Positions 1 to 9,016 of a DNA stretch of 40,032 nucleotides are shown piece by piece; positions within the stretch are counted from its first letter, which is position 1; each line of letters opens with the position of its first letter. Under the pieces are notes generated by a model, which was not told where the DNA came from, did not search any database, and saw only the letters and a list, made by a program, of their open reading frames with translations. The stretch lies in assembly GCA_021300155.1 (NCBI GenBank), contig JAJTID010000010.1, positions 1-40,032 of the forward strand. The letters run 5' to 3'. Made by a program: the position numbers and the translations under genes. This DNA is from Pirellula sp. Its GTDB lineage: Bacteria; Planctomycetota; Planctomycetia; Pirellulales; Pirellulaceae.

Positions 1-939
1 AAGCACTCGACCTAGCAATTCATATTCTTTCGGATCGTAACCTTCTGGCTTCGGGAATGGGACTCGATTCGCTGGATGATTGGTCAAGCACATTCGATAG
101 CAGTATGCTTGAACGCGATGATCTGCGCTTCCATACTCTCCCGGTGGTTCTTTACTGATTCGAGGAAGCACGCCGCTCGATGGATCTCCTGGAATCCAAT
201 AGGCGCTCATCCCTGTATTGAATACACCGAAGTGATGGCGATGATGGAGTACTCCTACTTGAACTCCATTCCATTTTTCGCCGTATTGCGAGTTGGCTTC
301 GCGTCCTACATGAAAAGAGACCCCCGCCGCGTCCATCAAATCACCTTCGTAGGTAGCGTCGATGAATATCTTTCCTGAATAGATAGAACCATCGAGCGTC
401 CGAATCGATTCGATTCGTGTGCCGGTCTTCTTGATCCCGTTCGACGATCGATCGAGATACGCATTGCGGACAACGTCGATCTTTTCTTCCTTCACCCAAG
501 CGTCGAAAATCGATTCTGCAACATGCGGTTCAAAGATCCACATTGTTCGTTGATTGCCATCGATCGCTGCGTTTCCTTGCCCCTGGTTTCCGTAAGAATC
601 TTGGGGTTGATGGTTCCACGCTGACGGCTCATCGTAGTGTTTCCAAACACGATGGTAGAACTCTCGTGACAGGCCGCCAATCACCGCCTTGTTACCCGTG
701 TCAGTCCAGCCAAGACCACTGCTCGTTAGTCCACCGAGATGTTTGTCGGGCGACACGACAATCACGGTATGCCCCATCTTCTTCGCTTGAATAGCTGCCG
801 TGATAGCCCCCGAGGTGCCGCCATAGATCACGATATCAGCAGAACGATTCTCTGAAGCGGCCAAAGCAGAAGCGAAGCAGCAGGCCAACAACATAGCCAA
901 GGAAAAGGGATTTCCCCTTCGTAGCACGTGCGAATTCAT
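1..939 (-). CDS. Secreted FAD-dependent oxidoreductase (FAD_oxidored type), 3' end outside window
   Basis: This is an open frame of 313 codons with no stop before the left edge, so the C-terminal part is missing. The N-terminus (about residues 1-28) is a hydrophobic signal peptide ending in ALAA, which places the protein in the periplasm. At about residues 35-75 there is a Rossmann FAD-binding segment, ADIVIYGGTSGAITAAIQA, followed by a GGLTSSGLGWTD stretch. This is the usual start of the secreted FAD_oxidored (PF12831) proteins that are abundant in Planctomycetes. Further in, IFIDATYEGDLMDAAGV is also typical of that family. The substrate is unknown; relatives are thought to oxidise sugars or related compounds. 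The ATG at 937-939 directly precedes the signal peptide, and I see no Shine-Dalgarno sequence ahead of it. The family call is firm and the substrate is not inferable. Confidence 0.88.
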   Translation of the reverse strand, partial: MNSHVLRRGNPFSLAMLLACCFASALAASENRSADIVIYGGTSGAITAAIQAKKMGHTVIVVSPDKHLGGLTSSGLGWTDTGNKAVIGGLSREFYHRVWKHYDEPSAWNHQPQDSYGNQGQGNAAIDGNQRTMWIFEPHVAESIFDAWVKEEKIDVVRNAYLDRSSNGIKKTGTRIESIRTLDGSIYSGKIFIDATYEGDLMDAAGVSFHVGREANSQYGEKWNGVQVGVLHHRHHFGVFNTGMSAYWIPGDPSSGVLPRISKEPPGEYGSADHRVQAYCYRMCLTNHPANRVPFPKPEGYDPKEYELLGRVL

Positions 940-1165
940 GGTAGGTCAAGTTTTGGAGAAAGGATGCGTCTACCCGCGTGTTTGCGGACGGCCTCTTATT
1001 GTACAGAGCAATCGAATTCCTTTCGTGCACGTCACCTCAAATTGGGACGCGATTTTTTCTTTTCTAGATGCGGTATTTCTCAAAGATTTCATGCGAAGTT
1101 GCCTGTCTCCGATCAGGTCGATTCCGTTTCATAATACAGCGACTCGGTGAAAGAAAATTACCCTG

Positions 1166-2452
1166 TTATCGCAAACTCGTTTCCCACAAAAGCAATGGCA
1201 GATCGAGTCGCTTCATGTAGCGTTGCCGAACTTTCTCGAACTGGGAGTCTATGTTCTGCTGCGCTTGCATGGTCGCAGCCCCGACTCGGATCGCTTGGTC
1301 GATCTGCTCATTGTTTCCCCCGCTTCCCAGAGCAGCAAAAGCACTCTTGAGTGATTCTATTTGCGGATCTTTCTCAATTCTCTCGACTGTCTTTCGATCT
1401 TGACGGTTCGCATCTTGAGTTTCCTTTACTGTCCAAATCGTCTCCCATCGATCATCAGGAAGCCGAAATGCAAAGCTAGACTCCACTGTCGCTTCACCGT
1501 TCCTTGAGGACGCGGTGACGGAAGTTGCTCGCATATAATCTTTACCCAACTTCTCGGCTTCTCTGATTCCGGCTTGGAGCCAGAGTGGCTTCGAATCATC
1601 AGTCAGCTTGGAGGATGCCTGCCTAGTAAGATCGTTGAGTAACGACTGCATTTGGGAATAGAGCAGTTGGGAGATAATCGGCCCTAGTTCCAATGTCGCA
1701 TCGCGGATTCCTGCACGAACCATCAGATCGTTTGTACCCTGGAATGCGATTGCTTCTACATACGAGTATCGAAACAATGCGACTCGCGCACTCCATTCTC
1801 GATCGTCTTGTGGTCGAGCCGGGAATCGATCCCCTAACTCGGGTGATTCGGTTCGCCATGGAACATGCTCTTCCTCAAGTAGTTTCGAGATGGATGTTGC
1901 ATTAGTAGTCTCAGGGGATTCGAGTCCAGTAAACCATGCCCATTGTGCTTGACGAATGCCACTCGGGCCAGGAGAGTCAATTCGGGCGATTTCTTTTTTC
2001 GGCAACGTTACGAAGAAAAGTTGACTTGGTATATGCTCCGTTGCCTCAAGCCATTTCTCAGCTCTTTCGAGTTCCATCTCGAGAACACGGGGAGCGGGCC
2101 AGTCATCTCGATTCTTCAATAGCTCCTTCACGCGATCGCGAATCTGCGTGTATGAAATGCGTTCACGGTCCTCGCTTTCCTGAGCCAGCTTCGGATAGAG
2201 TGGCTCATTCTTTTGTAGCCAAACTCTGCTAACAGCAACCAGTGCGTTTCCGTCACGATCTGTTCCAACCATGAGTCCGACGATAACCTTGCGATTCTTC
2301 ATAGTGATCCGCTCGAATATCGATTTATTGGTTGCATTGGAAGCTACACGAAGATTCGCTTGCGCGCGAACTACGGGCTCCTGCATGGGCGCAATTACCA
2401 CAGTCATCCATGCGACTCCAAGACTCAAACCAAACCTACGAAATGCGTTCAT
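1166..2452 (-). CDS. Secreted protein of unknown function, 428 aa
   Basis: I do not recognise a domain. The chosen ATG (2450-2452) starts a typical signal peptide, MNAFRRFGLSLGVAWMTVV, ending near VVRAQA, so the protein is probably exported. The open frame runs upstream to 2614, but that part overlaps the preceding DUF1080 gene and has no signal peptide, so the shorter start is preferred. The mature protein is hydrophilic and mixed alpha/beta, with a charged helical stretch near residues 95-140 and a Gln/Glu-rich C-terminus. It follows the DUF1080 gene by 26 bp on the same strand, so the two are probably co-transcribed. It may be a planctomycete-specific lineage protein; no function is proposed. 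Confidence 0.75.
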   Translation of the reverse strand: MNAFRRFGLSLGVAWMTVVIAPMQEPVVRAQANLRVASNATNKSIFERITMKNRKVIVGLMVGTDRDGNALVAVSRVWLQKNEPLYPKLAQESEDRERISYTQIRDRVKELLKNRDDWPAPRVLEMELERAEKWLEATEHIPSQLFFVTLPKKEIARIDSPGPSGIRQAQWAWFTGLESPETTNATSISKLLEEEHVPWRTESPELGDRFPARPQDDREWSARVALFRYSYVEAIAFQGTNDLMVRAGIRDATLELGPIISQLLYSQMQSLLNDLTRQASSKLTDDSKPLWLQAGIREAEKLGKDYMRATSVTASSRNGEATVESSFAFRLPDDRWETIWTVKETQDANRQDRKTVERIEKDPQIESLKSAFAALGSGGNNEQIDQAIRVGAATMQAQQNIDSQFEKVRQRYMKRLDLPLLLWETSLR

Positions 2453-2478
2453 TGTGGTTTGCGATCTTCTCACGCCTA

Positions 2479-3507
2479 TCAAGGTGACTGTGCCGTCGGG
2501 ACAAACCAAACATTGCGAAAAACTACTGAATTGCCGTGGTCCTGAAGATAAAGTGGGCCTGGACTCGGGGACTCGTCCAACTTGCCGGGAGTTTGAGTTT
2601 TGAGCTCCTGCCAATCATGTATCAACACACCGTTGTGCTCGACCCGTATCTTGGCGTTCTTTATCTTGTTGCCAGTTCCATCGTACCTTGCATGGACAAA
2701 GTCGATATCATACGTCTGCCAATTCAATGGTGGGTAGCACATATTGATTCGAGGTTTGGCGATTTGGTATATCCCACCACATTCATTGTTTTCCCCCTTT
2801 AGGCCGAATGAATCTAGGATTTGCACCTCATAACGTCCTTGAACATAGACGCCGCTATTGCCGCGGGCTTGACCAACATCCAGAGGTTGGAATGGAATAC
2901 AGAACTCGATGTGCAGTCGATGGTCTTCCATGAGAGCTTTCGAAGTGCCACCCACCCCGAGCCCAACAGCGGAGGTCGTCTCACCCACGAAGTTGTTTTC
3001 GCGCGGACTGTAAAGAATGACTGCTTGCGAAGGTGGCATTCTCCCCAGGGTGTTGCTTTCGCGAACAATCTTGGTAAGAACACCCAGTCTCTCTTTCTTT
3101 TCTTTCCCACACACTTCTAGCGTTCCGAGCTTCAGCACGACCTCAAATGAGTCGCTGCTCGCGGTGCACTCGGCTGCATCCTCTTTCAATATACAGTCTA
3201 CTTTTTTGTCGGGTTCGTTACCTTGGAACCCGTCCCCAGGTAGTCCACCTTTTAGCAATTGCACGCGAAGTGACTGCGCACCCGTGGCGACAACCTGCGC
3301 TCCCCAGTTGCCGCCCCACGCATCGATGACGCCTCGATACTCTCCTTGAAGTCGATAGAGATTGCCCGATTGACGAGCCTCCGTAGAAGTTTCAGTCGAT
3401 GCTCCGGATTGCGGATGCAGCACGATTAGCACAACGAAGCACAGAAGAATGAAACTGTATTTGCGAGCGGGACGTTTTTGGTTCATAGCGAGTGGTTTGC
3501 TTCCCAT
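2479..3507 (-). CDS. Secreted DUF1080 (3-keto-disaccharide hydrolase-like) protein
   Basis: This is a 342-residue protein with a signal peptide at about residues 1-38 (hydrophobic run YSFILLCFVVLIVL). The C-terminal half carries the hallmarks of DUF1080/PF06439, a concanavalin-like beta-sandwich: LHIEF, GNSGVYVQGRYEVQILDSFG, NGVLIHDWQEL and the terminal LQDHGNSVVFRNVWF. Characterised relatives hydrolyse 3-keto sugars, and many planctomycete members are uncharacterised secreted proteins. The start was set by a ribosome-binding site: GGAGGGG lies five bases before the ATG at 3505-3507. A TTG eight codons upstream (3529-3531) would overlap the previous gene's stop but has no such site. It is the second gene of a minus-strand run 4103-1166. 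The fold is well supported; the sugar substrate is unknown. Confidence 0.85.
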   Translation of the reverse strand: MGSKPLAMNQKRPARKYSFILLCFVVLIVLHPQSGASTETSTEARQSGNLYRLQGEYRGVIDAWGGNWGAQVVATGAQSLRVQLLKGGLPGDGFQGNEPDKKVDCILKEDAAECTASSDSFEVVLKLGTLEVCGKEKKERLGVLTKIVRESNTLGRMPPSQAVILYSPRENNFVGETTSAVGLGVGGTSKALMEDHRLHIEFCIPFQPLDVGQARGNSGVYVQGRYEVQILDSFGLKGENNECGGIYQIAKPRINMCYPPLNWQTYDIDFVHARYDGTGNKIKNAKIRVEHNGVLIHDWQELKTQTPGKLDESPSPGPLYLQDHGNSVVFRNVWFVPTAQSP

Positions 3508-3520
3508 GGAGTCCCCTCCA
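3500..3520 (-). promoter_or_regulatory. Strong Shine-Dalgarno deciding the DUF1080 start
   Basis: Read on the minus strand, GGAGGGG sits five bases before ATG 3505-3507. Most genes in this window lack a recognisable Shine-Dalgarno sequence, so this clear site favours the ATG over the TTG upstream. Confidence 0.6.
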
Positions 3521-3527
3521 GAGTCGT

Positions 3528-4103
3528 TCAACCGAAGTTGCTTGGGCGTCGGGGCATCTGGCGGCTAAACGGTGGAGCTTCGCGGGGCGGAAGCTCGGCG
3601 TCGTTTTCTTCCTGCCATTGTTCACGTTCGCAATCGGTTGCGTAGTACTTCAACCAGCATTCCATATCGTTTTCTTGCAGGCAGTGCCAGTGGAGGTAGT
3701 TGCGATGGTCCGCAATGCGTTTCTCGTAAGAGGGTAGAATATCTCTTGCGATCAAGCAGTATAGTTGTCGGTCGCTAAGATGGTCGGTCAGGTCCAAAAC
3801 GACGCGTTGGTCGTAGAGTTGGCCGATCGTTTGCCAAAGTAGTTGCTTCACTTGGGCATCCGACATCGATTCTGGATTGGGTAGTTTAAGTTCAGGTTCG
3901 AACCACTGACTGATCGGTAGTGTTGGCGCACGTTCCCAAGCCAAAATGGAGGCTAGAAACTCATTTTCTTCCGACAAAGACATTTGTCGAAGCGTTACCA
4001 AGTCTACCGATTCATCCAAATACGGCTCGAGCTCATCGCGCAACTGAGCATTCTTGAGCAACAAATCGACTTCACTTTCAGCCGGTACAGGTACTTGCGA
4101 CAT
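3528..4103 (-). CDS. Small cytoplasmic protein of unknown function, 191 aa
   Basis: I do not recognise the family. It has no signal peptide or membrane segment. It is acidic and largely helical, with a repeated Leu/Glu pattern (LLLKNAQLRDELEPYLDES) near the N-terminus and a Cys/Trp/Tyr-rich stretch, HCLQENDMECWLKYYATDC, near residue 145. The C-terminus is Pro/Arg-rich. The frame opens with TTG and GTG codons two residues upstream, but the ATG at 4101-4103 is the simplest start. Its TGA lies directly ahead of the DUF1080 gene's leader, which suggests one transcript. Four-fold length and composition give no functional clue beyond the neighbourhood of secreted carbohydrate-related genes. Confidence 0.7.
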   Translation of the reverse strand: MSQVPVPAESEVDLLLKNAQLRDELEPYLDESVDLVTLRQMSLSEENEFLASILAWERAPTLPISQWFEPELKLPNPESMSDAQVKQLLWQTIGQLYDQRVVLDLTDHLSDRQLYCLIARDILPSYEKRIADHRNYLHWHCLQENDMECWLKYYATDCEREQWQEENDAELPPREAPPFSRQMPRRPSNFG

Positions 4104-4348
4104 CACCAAACGTCCGTGGGACTAGATCTTCACAACGAGCTCGCCCTCCAAAGGCCTCTCTCACTACCTCCAATGTATCCAAGTGAGATTGGAGATTAAA
4201 GAAGCGACTTCAACAAATCGCGACTTGTCAAAGAGTTTTCAAAAAGTCGTAGATCAGAAACCCAACAATCGCTATGTTTTGACAGCTCGAATCCTCACGA
4301 TCGTTACAATCGTTACGAGTTCTCACGCGTAATTTTTATGTACTGCGA

Positions 4349-6358
4349 TCAGAAACGTTCCGCGAGCCAGTTTTTGATTTGCTCAACGAGGGCCGGGTCT
4401 ATTCCACCTAGTTTTTCGTATTCTTCCGTCGAGCCCGTCGTTGCTTTTTGAAACCAATGGTTGAGTCCAGGCAGTACAAGCCACTGAATGCTAGATTTTG
4501 AATTTCGCGAGGATGTGGATTGAAGCGCTTTTCGGTTGACGTCGGGTATCACTTCTAGATCATTTGCTCCCCAGATGGCCAAGGTTGGGCAACGTAGCAG
4601 CATCCAGTTCTTCGCAGGGTCCGTCTTCAAAAACTGCTGACTGCTAGGCTGTTGCAATTCCATCACGTCGGCGAGCAATTGCTGTTCAATACTCTTTCGA
4701 ATCTCCTGTAGCTCCGATTCCGATTTTGGACTCGGTAGCGTTCTTTGGATTTCACTCCAGAGGCTGCTCACAAGCCTTCGCACCTCGTCCGGTTCGGAAC
4801 CACTGGAAAGGCTTGCCATAGCGATTTTGTGAACACCTCGCTGTAGCTCTTGCATTGTTCGCTGGTCACGTTCGCTAACACGCTGAAGACTTGCGATGCG
4901 AGCACTTTGGGAAAGTAGTAATTCGCTACCGTTCAATCCAGAAGGAGCTAGCAAAATCAGGAACCGGACCCTCATGTCGTTTGCAGCAATGGCTGTTGCG
5001 AAGGTGGCCCCTTCTCCATGCCCCAGAATGCCGATTCTGTTCGCATCCAACTCGGGTGTCGAGAGAACAAACTGAAGTACCGCGCGTAGATCCGCGTCTG
5101 CATCTAAGGGAGTGTAGGGGCCAGACGGTTCATCGCTGCTTCCCATTCCACGGTCATCCATTCGAATGGACGCGTATCCCATCGAGGCAAGAGATTGCGC
5201 GAGATCTCGATAATGAGCGTTGGTTCCAATCGTTCCGTCTCGGTCTTGCGGACCATAAGTTGATACGAAGATGATGACTGGCACCTTGCTGGAACTCGAC
5301 GAAGATTTTCCGTCGATCGATGGAACGGTCAAGGTTCCTCCAAGCCTGCTGACGGTATCATTTGTTTTCCGCATGGAAGCGTTGGATGATTGACCAACTG
5401 GAATTGTGATGGCTTTTTCGTTTGAGGCATATGTTCGAGCGGGTTGCTCTGCCATTTTGATTTTGACCGATGCATCGTCGGCCGTATCCGACTGTGGGAG
5501 TGTGGCCGATTTCGTTGGTGCAGTATCCTCGGCCGATTGTTTCGCTGGAGAGTCAGGGCGAGTTGGTGTTTCTGCCTTCTTTGTTTCGATCTTAGATAAC
5601 TTCAATGGGATGACGGTTCCATTTCGACTGAATGTCCCCAGCAATATCTCATTGTTCGGATCGAAGGATGCTCGGTACTCGGATTGGATCGATGGGATTT
5701 TGAAGACCAAGGGCGAATCTGGGTCGGAAATCAACTCGACCGGCTTACCGATTAGTCCCGTCGCCAGCGAGTCGAACAGGATCTTGGGGGCTTTCTCGTC
5801 CGCATACGGAGGGGTCGTGTAGATGCGAAACCGCATATCAAATTTATTCTTGCTAGCGACGGATGGAAGATTGTCAGTCCAAACAGTATCCGCGCCGAGC
5901 GTGCTCGATGATTCAACCGGGATATCCGCTACTTTACGAAGCTTTATCACAAGTGTTTGCGGTCCAGCGATCAAGAGTCCAGTGACCTGCTCGACGGTTT
6001 CCAGCTTTCCTGCAAATTTCAATTGCTGGTTGGTTGAAACATTTACCCACTCAAAACCCCAGTCATCCGGCTTGGTACGAATGTTGTTCAGTGCGATGGA
6101 CTCTTGCGGGCGGTCTGGTGTTATGACAGAGCCCGAAACCCGTTCGGACTTCGGATCCTTCGCAAGTCGAACAATCCAACGCAGATGCTCTTGAGGCGAT
6201 TCAATCCAACCCGCCCAGTTCTCTACGTTTGATTCAGAGTTGTTCGGTTCTTCGGAGAACGTGCAGGACGGACAGAGAAACATCGACGACGCAATCCAAA
6301 GAGAGCAAAGGATGCGAAGTAAAAGACTTGTAGCAATAACAGGATCAGTCCGTTTCAT
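4349..6358 (-). CDS. Secreted alpha/beta-hydrolase-fold protein with missing nucleophile
   Basis: This 669-residue protein has a signal peptide (about residues 1-35, with a Cys-rich end). Residues 45-145 and 170-255 look like two copies of the small beta-rich domain that precedes the hydrolase in this family; each ends with an LxLxK strand. A Ser/Thr/Pro/Lys-rich linker covers 255-330, and an alpha/beta-hydrolase domain spans 340-669. Family landmarks are present: YGPQDRDG near 370, DDRGMGSSD near 400, the acid loop WGANDLEVIPDVN and the His loop LPGLNHWFQ. At the nucleophile elbow, relatives have GHSEG; here residues 446-450 read GHGEG (Gly448, codon GGA at 5015-5017). The protein may therefore be non-catalytic or use another mechanism. 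It is a single gene, divergent from the MBOAT cassette. A weak TTGGCA-N17-TATTTG pair (6412-6417, 6389-6394) is a possible promoter. Confidence 0.85.
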   Translation of the reverse strand: MKRTDPVIATSLLLRILCSLWIASSMFLCPSCTFSEEPNNSESNVENWAGWIESPQEHLRWIVRLAKDPKSERVSGSVITPDRPQESIALNNIRTKPDDWGFEWVNVSTNQQLKFAGKLETVEQVTGLLIAGPQTLVIKLRKVADIPVESSSTLGADTVWTDNLPSVASKNKFDMRFRIYTTPPYADEKAPKILFDSLATGLIGKPVELISDPDSPLVFKIPSIQSEYRASFDPNNEILLGTFSRNGTVIPLKLSKIETKKAETPTRPDSPAKQSAEDTAPTKSATLPQSDTADDASVKIKMAEQPARTYASNEKAITIPVGQSSNASMRKTNDTVSRLGGTLTVPSIDGKSSSSSSKVPVIIFVSTYGPQDRDGTIGTNAHYRDLAQSLASMGYASIRMDDRGMGSSDEPSGPYTPLDADADLRAVLQFVLSTPELDANRIGILGHGEGATFATAIAANDMRVRFLILLAPSGLNGSELLLSQSARIASLQRVSERDQRTMQELQRGVHKIAMASLSSGSEPDEVRRLVSSLWSEIQRTLPSPKSESELQEIRKSIEQQLLADVMELQQPSSQQFLKTDPAKNWMLLRCPTLAIWGANDLEVIPDVNRKALQSTSSRNSKSSIQWLVLPGLNHWFQKATTGSTEEYEKLGGIDPALVEQIKNWLAERF

Positions 6359-6431
6359 AGTCGTTCCTAGTAAGTTGGCGGATTATGCCAAATATCCTAC
6401 CTGTTCTGACATGCCAACCCAATAGCCAACT

Positions 6432-6511
6432 GGATTAAGGCAAAAATTCAAGTATCTGTGAGCGGAGCCTTAATCCGAGTCTATTTTTTCGGCAGTGTTG
6501 CCGTAATCCGA
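6432..6511. repeat. Three 10-12 bp repeats at 34-bp spacing in a divergent promoter region
   Basis: GGATTAAGGC at 6432-6441 is a perfect inverted copy of GCCTTAATCC at 6466-6475. A third copy, GCCGTAATCCGA at 6500-6511, repeats GCCTTAATCCGA (6466-6477) with one mismatch. The starts of the three copies are exactly 34 bp apart. The cluster lies between the divergent hydrolase-fold gene (start 6358) and the MBOAT cassette (start 6532). The arrangement resembles a multi-site operator. A perfect small hairpin, CGGCA-GTGT-TGCCG (6490-6503), overlaps the third copy. Confidence 0.55.
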
Positions 6512-6531
6512 CTATTCTACAGCTACCACCT

Positions 6532-7626
6532 ATGCGGTTTGTCCCTAGATTCTTGATATCCATGGCCCAGCCCGTGGCTCCTCGTATCTGTACGAATATA
6601 TTCGTCGCGACACTTTTCACGTTGCTGCTGGTCATTGGTTTACTCAATCTGTGCGTGAATCCTTACGGTCAATACGGTCGACGAGGCCTAACACCAATTG
6701 TCCAGGATACTCGATCGCAAAAGACTGACCTCTTCAACGCTTTTCCCGCTCCCGCCGATGGATTGATACTCGGTTCTTCGCGGGCGATGAAGATCGAAAC
6801 CTCCTACTTGAACGAAAGAACTTCTCTAAGATTTTTCAACTACGGAGTAAATCACGGAAGACCTGAGGACTATCTCGCGATTTTGAGGATGTATCAATCG
6901 CAAACAGGCCGTCTGCCCAAAGCGGTTGTCCTCGGAGTCGACATTGCAGCACTCAACGATACGATCCCGGCGGACGCTCGCATGAGCAGTGAACCGCGAT
7001 TGTTCCGTCATATTCAAAGAGAAATTCCATGGCACGAAGAGTTTGATCGATACTTCCAACTCTTTAGCCTTCACCAAACAAAAGCCAGTTTCCAATCGCT
7101 GGCTCGTCTTCGAAAGCGAAATTCAGAAGATTGTGAGCAACTGACGCAAGAAGAGTATTTCGGTCCAGACGGAGTAATCCACTATGCTAGGCGAAGCCGA
7201 GAGATGGAGCGTGGGGAGTACGATTTCGAGGCTGCTCTCGAATACAATCAGCGTGAGTTTCAGGCATTATTTAGCAACTTTCGGAGCCTATCCTCGACAC
7301 GACTTCGATTTCTTCGTGAGGCTGTCCAACTGTGTACAGCCAATGATTGTCGAGTGTATCTCTTTACGACGGTCCATCATCCGAGGCTACGCGAGTTACT
7401 AATCACGAAAACTAAATTCGAATTGCGAGAGTTGGAAGCCATCGAATGGTTGCATCGCTTATCGCAAGAAACCGGCGCCAGGTTTGTCGACCTAGGAAGG
7501 GTCGAGTGCTTTGAAGGAAATACTACCTCGTTTGTCGATGGCATCCATCCTTTAGAACCCAATACTCGCAAAATGGTGGACTGTCTTTTCCGATTCACGA
7601 AAGAGCCTGTATATGCTCTTCAATAG
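6532..7626 (+). CDS. Membrane-anchored SGNH-like protein, first gene of the MBOAT cassette
   Basis: This is a 364-residue protein with one N-terminal membrane helix (about residues 22-43, FVATLFTLLLVIGLLNL) and a long extracytoplasmic domain. GSSR at 81-84 fits the nucleophile-serine block, and DGIHP (Asp336, His339) fits the final Asp-x-x-His block of SGNH/GDSL-type enzymes. This is the pattern of DltD/AlgJ-like partners encoded beside MBOAT acyltransferases, which transfer or handle acyl groups on extracytoplasmic polymers. Its end overlaps the MBOAT start by 14 bp, which supports coupled expression. The start could also be the ATG at 6562, which would leave a better-placed signal anchor; neither has a clear Shine-Dalgarno sequence. 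The acyl-transfer role is inferred from context. Confidence 0.8.
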   Translation: MRFVPRFLISMAQPVAPRICTNIFVATLFTLLLVIGLLNLCVNPYGQYGRRGLTPIVQDTRSQKTDLFNAFPAPADGLILGSSRAMKIETSYLNERTSLRFFNYGVNHGRPEDYLAILRMYQSQTGRLPKAVVLGVDIAALNDTIPADARMSSEPRLFRHIQREIPWHEEFDRYFQLFSLHQTKASFQSLARLRKRNSEDCEQLTQEEYFGPDGVIHYARRSREMERGEYDFEAALEYNQREFQALFSNFRSLSSTRLRFLREAVQLCTANDCRVYLFTTVHHPRLRELLITKTKFELRELEAIEWLHRLSQETGARFVDLGRVECFEGNTTSFVDGIHPLEPNTRKMVDCLFRFTKEPVYALQ

Positions 7627-9010
7627 CTATATCTTCTTACTCGTCTTTCTACCAGTGGTCCTGTCGTTATGGTGGGGGCTGGCACGTTGTCCAAACTTGA
7701 GACTAACTTCCTTAGTGGTGGGAAGCTATCTCTTCTATGGTTGGTGGCACTGGGAATACACACTGCTGTTACTGGCATCCACTGTTATTGATTATATGCT
7801 CGGGCATCTCATGGCCAAGCGGGAGCGTTTGAGCGATCGACGTATCTTTCTTGCGTTATCTTTGGTCTGCAATCTCGGGATGTTAGGGTACTTCAAGTAT
7901 TGCGGCTTTCTTTCCGAATCCATCAATGGTCTTTTGGAGACGCTTCGTTTCGGAACGCCACTTTATGTTCCGGACATCTTGCTGCCTGCTGGGATCAGCT
8001 TTTATACATTTCAAACGTTGAGTTACTCCATCGATATCTACCGTGGGGAAATCAAGCCAGCCCGCAGCTTGATGGCATTTGCGGCGTATGTCTCGATGTT
8101 TCCCCAGCTCATTGCTGGCCCCATCGTGCGTTACAGCGACGTCGAGTTGCAGATGCGCAATCTACCATCGATTCCTGATTGGCCTGGTATAACCAAAGGG
8201 ATATGGTTGTTTGTCATCGGCATGAGCCAGAAAATCCTGATTGCAGATACAGTCTCGCATGCGACCAGTCCACTACTTACCGATATGAACGCATTGCAAT
8301 TTTTCGGTGGTTGGTGCGCATTGCTTGGCTACACCGTCCAGCTCTACTTTGATTTCGCTGGCTATAGCAATATGGCCATTGGTCTGGGGTTGTTCTTCGG
8401 ATTTCAGTTCCCGCAGAACTTTGACTCACCTTATCAATCATCCAACATTCAAATGTTTTGGCGTCGTTGGCATATGACGCTCTCGACGTTCCTAAGGGAC
8501 TATCTCTATATTCCGCTCGGTGGTAATCGGTATGGCAAGATACTGGCTTGGCGGAATCTACTGGTGGTGATGCTGCTCGGAGGTATTTGGCATGGTGCAG
8601 GGTGGACGTTCGTCCTCTGGGGCTTATTGCACGGTTGTCTCCTTGTTGGGTACGCGATGATCCCCAATTTCATCAAAGATCACACACCGCGCAGCCTCGG
8701 TATGTGCCTGACACTTATTTGCGTTATGTTCGGTTGGCTGCTCTTTCGCTCCGCCAGTGTTGCTATGGCATACGAATGGAGTACGGCTATTCTTGGTGGG
8801 CATGGATTCGAATCGAATGTACTAGCCATCTTGACGTCGCAGATGTTTCTATTTCCGCTTGCTGGAATACTAGTTTGTTGGTTCGCACCTAACGCAGAAC
8901 GTGCCACACCGCAGTGGACCCCCGCCGTCGCTGTATGCCTAGCGATAGTTCTAGCGTTTTGTATTCTTCGATTCGATGCAGAAAGCCCTTTTCTTTATTT
9001 TCAGTTTTAA
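7613..9010 (+). CDS. MBOAT-family O-acyltransferase (AlgI/DltB-like)
   Basis: This is a 465-residue polytopic inner-membrane protein, typical in length for AlgI-type MBOAT enzymes. The conserved core is complete: LPAGISFYTFQTLSYSIDIY (124-143), FPQLIAGPIVRY (163-174), LYFDFAGYSNMAIGLG (244-259), RRWHMTLSTFLRDYLYIPLG (284-303), and GGIWHGAGWTFVLWGLLHG (323-341), in which His327 is the expected catalytic residue. These proteins pass acyl groups, often acetyl, across the membrane to an extracytoplasmic polysaccharide or teichoic acid. It is translationally overlapped with the upstream SGNH-like gene and followed after 6 bp by an acetyltransferase gene. The acceptor polymer is unknown. I give no gene symbol because alginate genes are not seen nearby. 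Confidence 0.95.
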   Translation: MLFNSYIFLLVFLPVVLSLWWGLARCPNLRLTSLVVGSYLFYGWWHWEYTLLLLASTVIDYMLGHLMAKRERLSDRRIFLALSLVCNLGMLGYFKYCGFLSESINGLLETLRFGTPLYVPDILLPAGISFYTFQTLSYSIDIYRGEIKPARSLMAFAAYVSMFPQLIAGPIVRYSDVELQMRNLPSIPDWPGITKGIWLFVIGMSQKILIADTVSHATSPLLTDMNALQFFGGWCALLGYTVQLYFDFAGYSNMAIGLGLFFGFQFPQNFDSPYQSSNIQMFWRRWHMTLSTFLRDYLYIPLGGNRYGKILAWRNLLVVMLLGGIWHGAGWTFVLWGLLHGCLLVGYAMIPNFIKDHTPRSLGMCLTLICVMFGWLLFRSASVAMAYEWSTAILGGHGFESNVLAILTSQMFLFPLAGILVCWFAPNAERATPQWTPAVAVCLAIVLAFCILRFDAESPFLYFQF

Positions 9011-9016
9011 ACAACC

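Noticed and set aside
2453-2614. Longer N-terminus of the 428-aa secreted protein
   Set aside because: It overlaps the DUF1080 coding region and would bury the signal peptide 54 residues inside.
4200-4240. Exact TTGACA (minus strand, 4232-4227) upstream of the 191-aa gene
   Set aside because: No acceptable -10 box lies 15-19 bp downstream.
4300-4317. Tandem ATCGTTACA/ATCGTTACG pair downstream of the hydrolase-fold gene
   Set aside because: Only two 9-bp copies, no hairpin or T-run, and no promoter context; likely chance.
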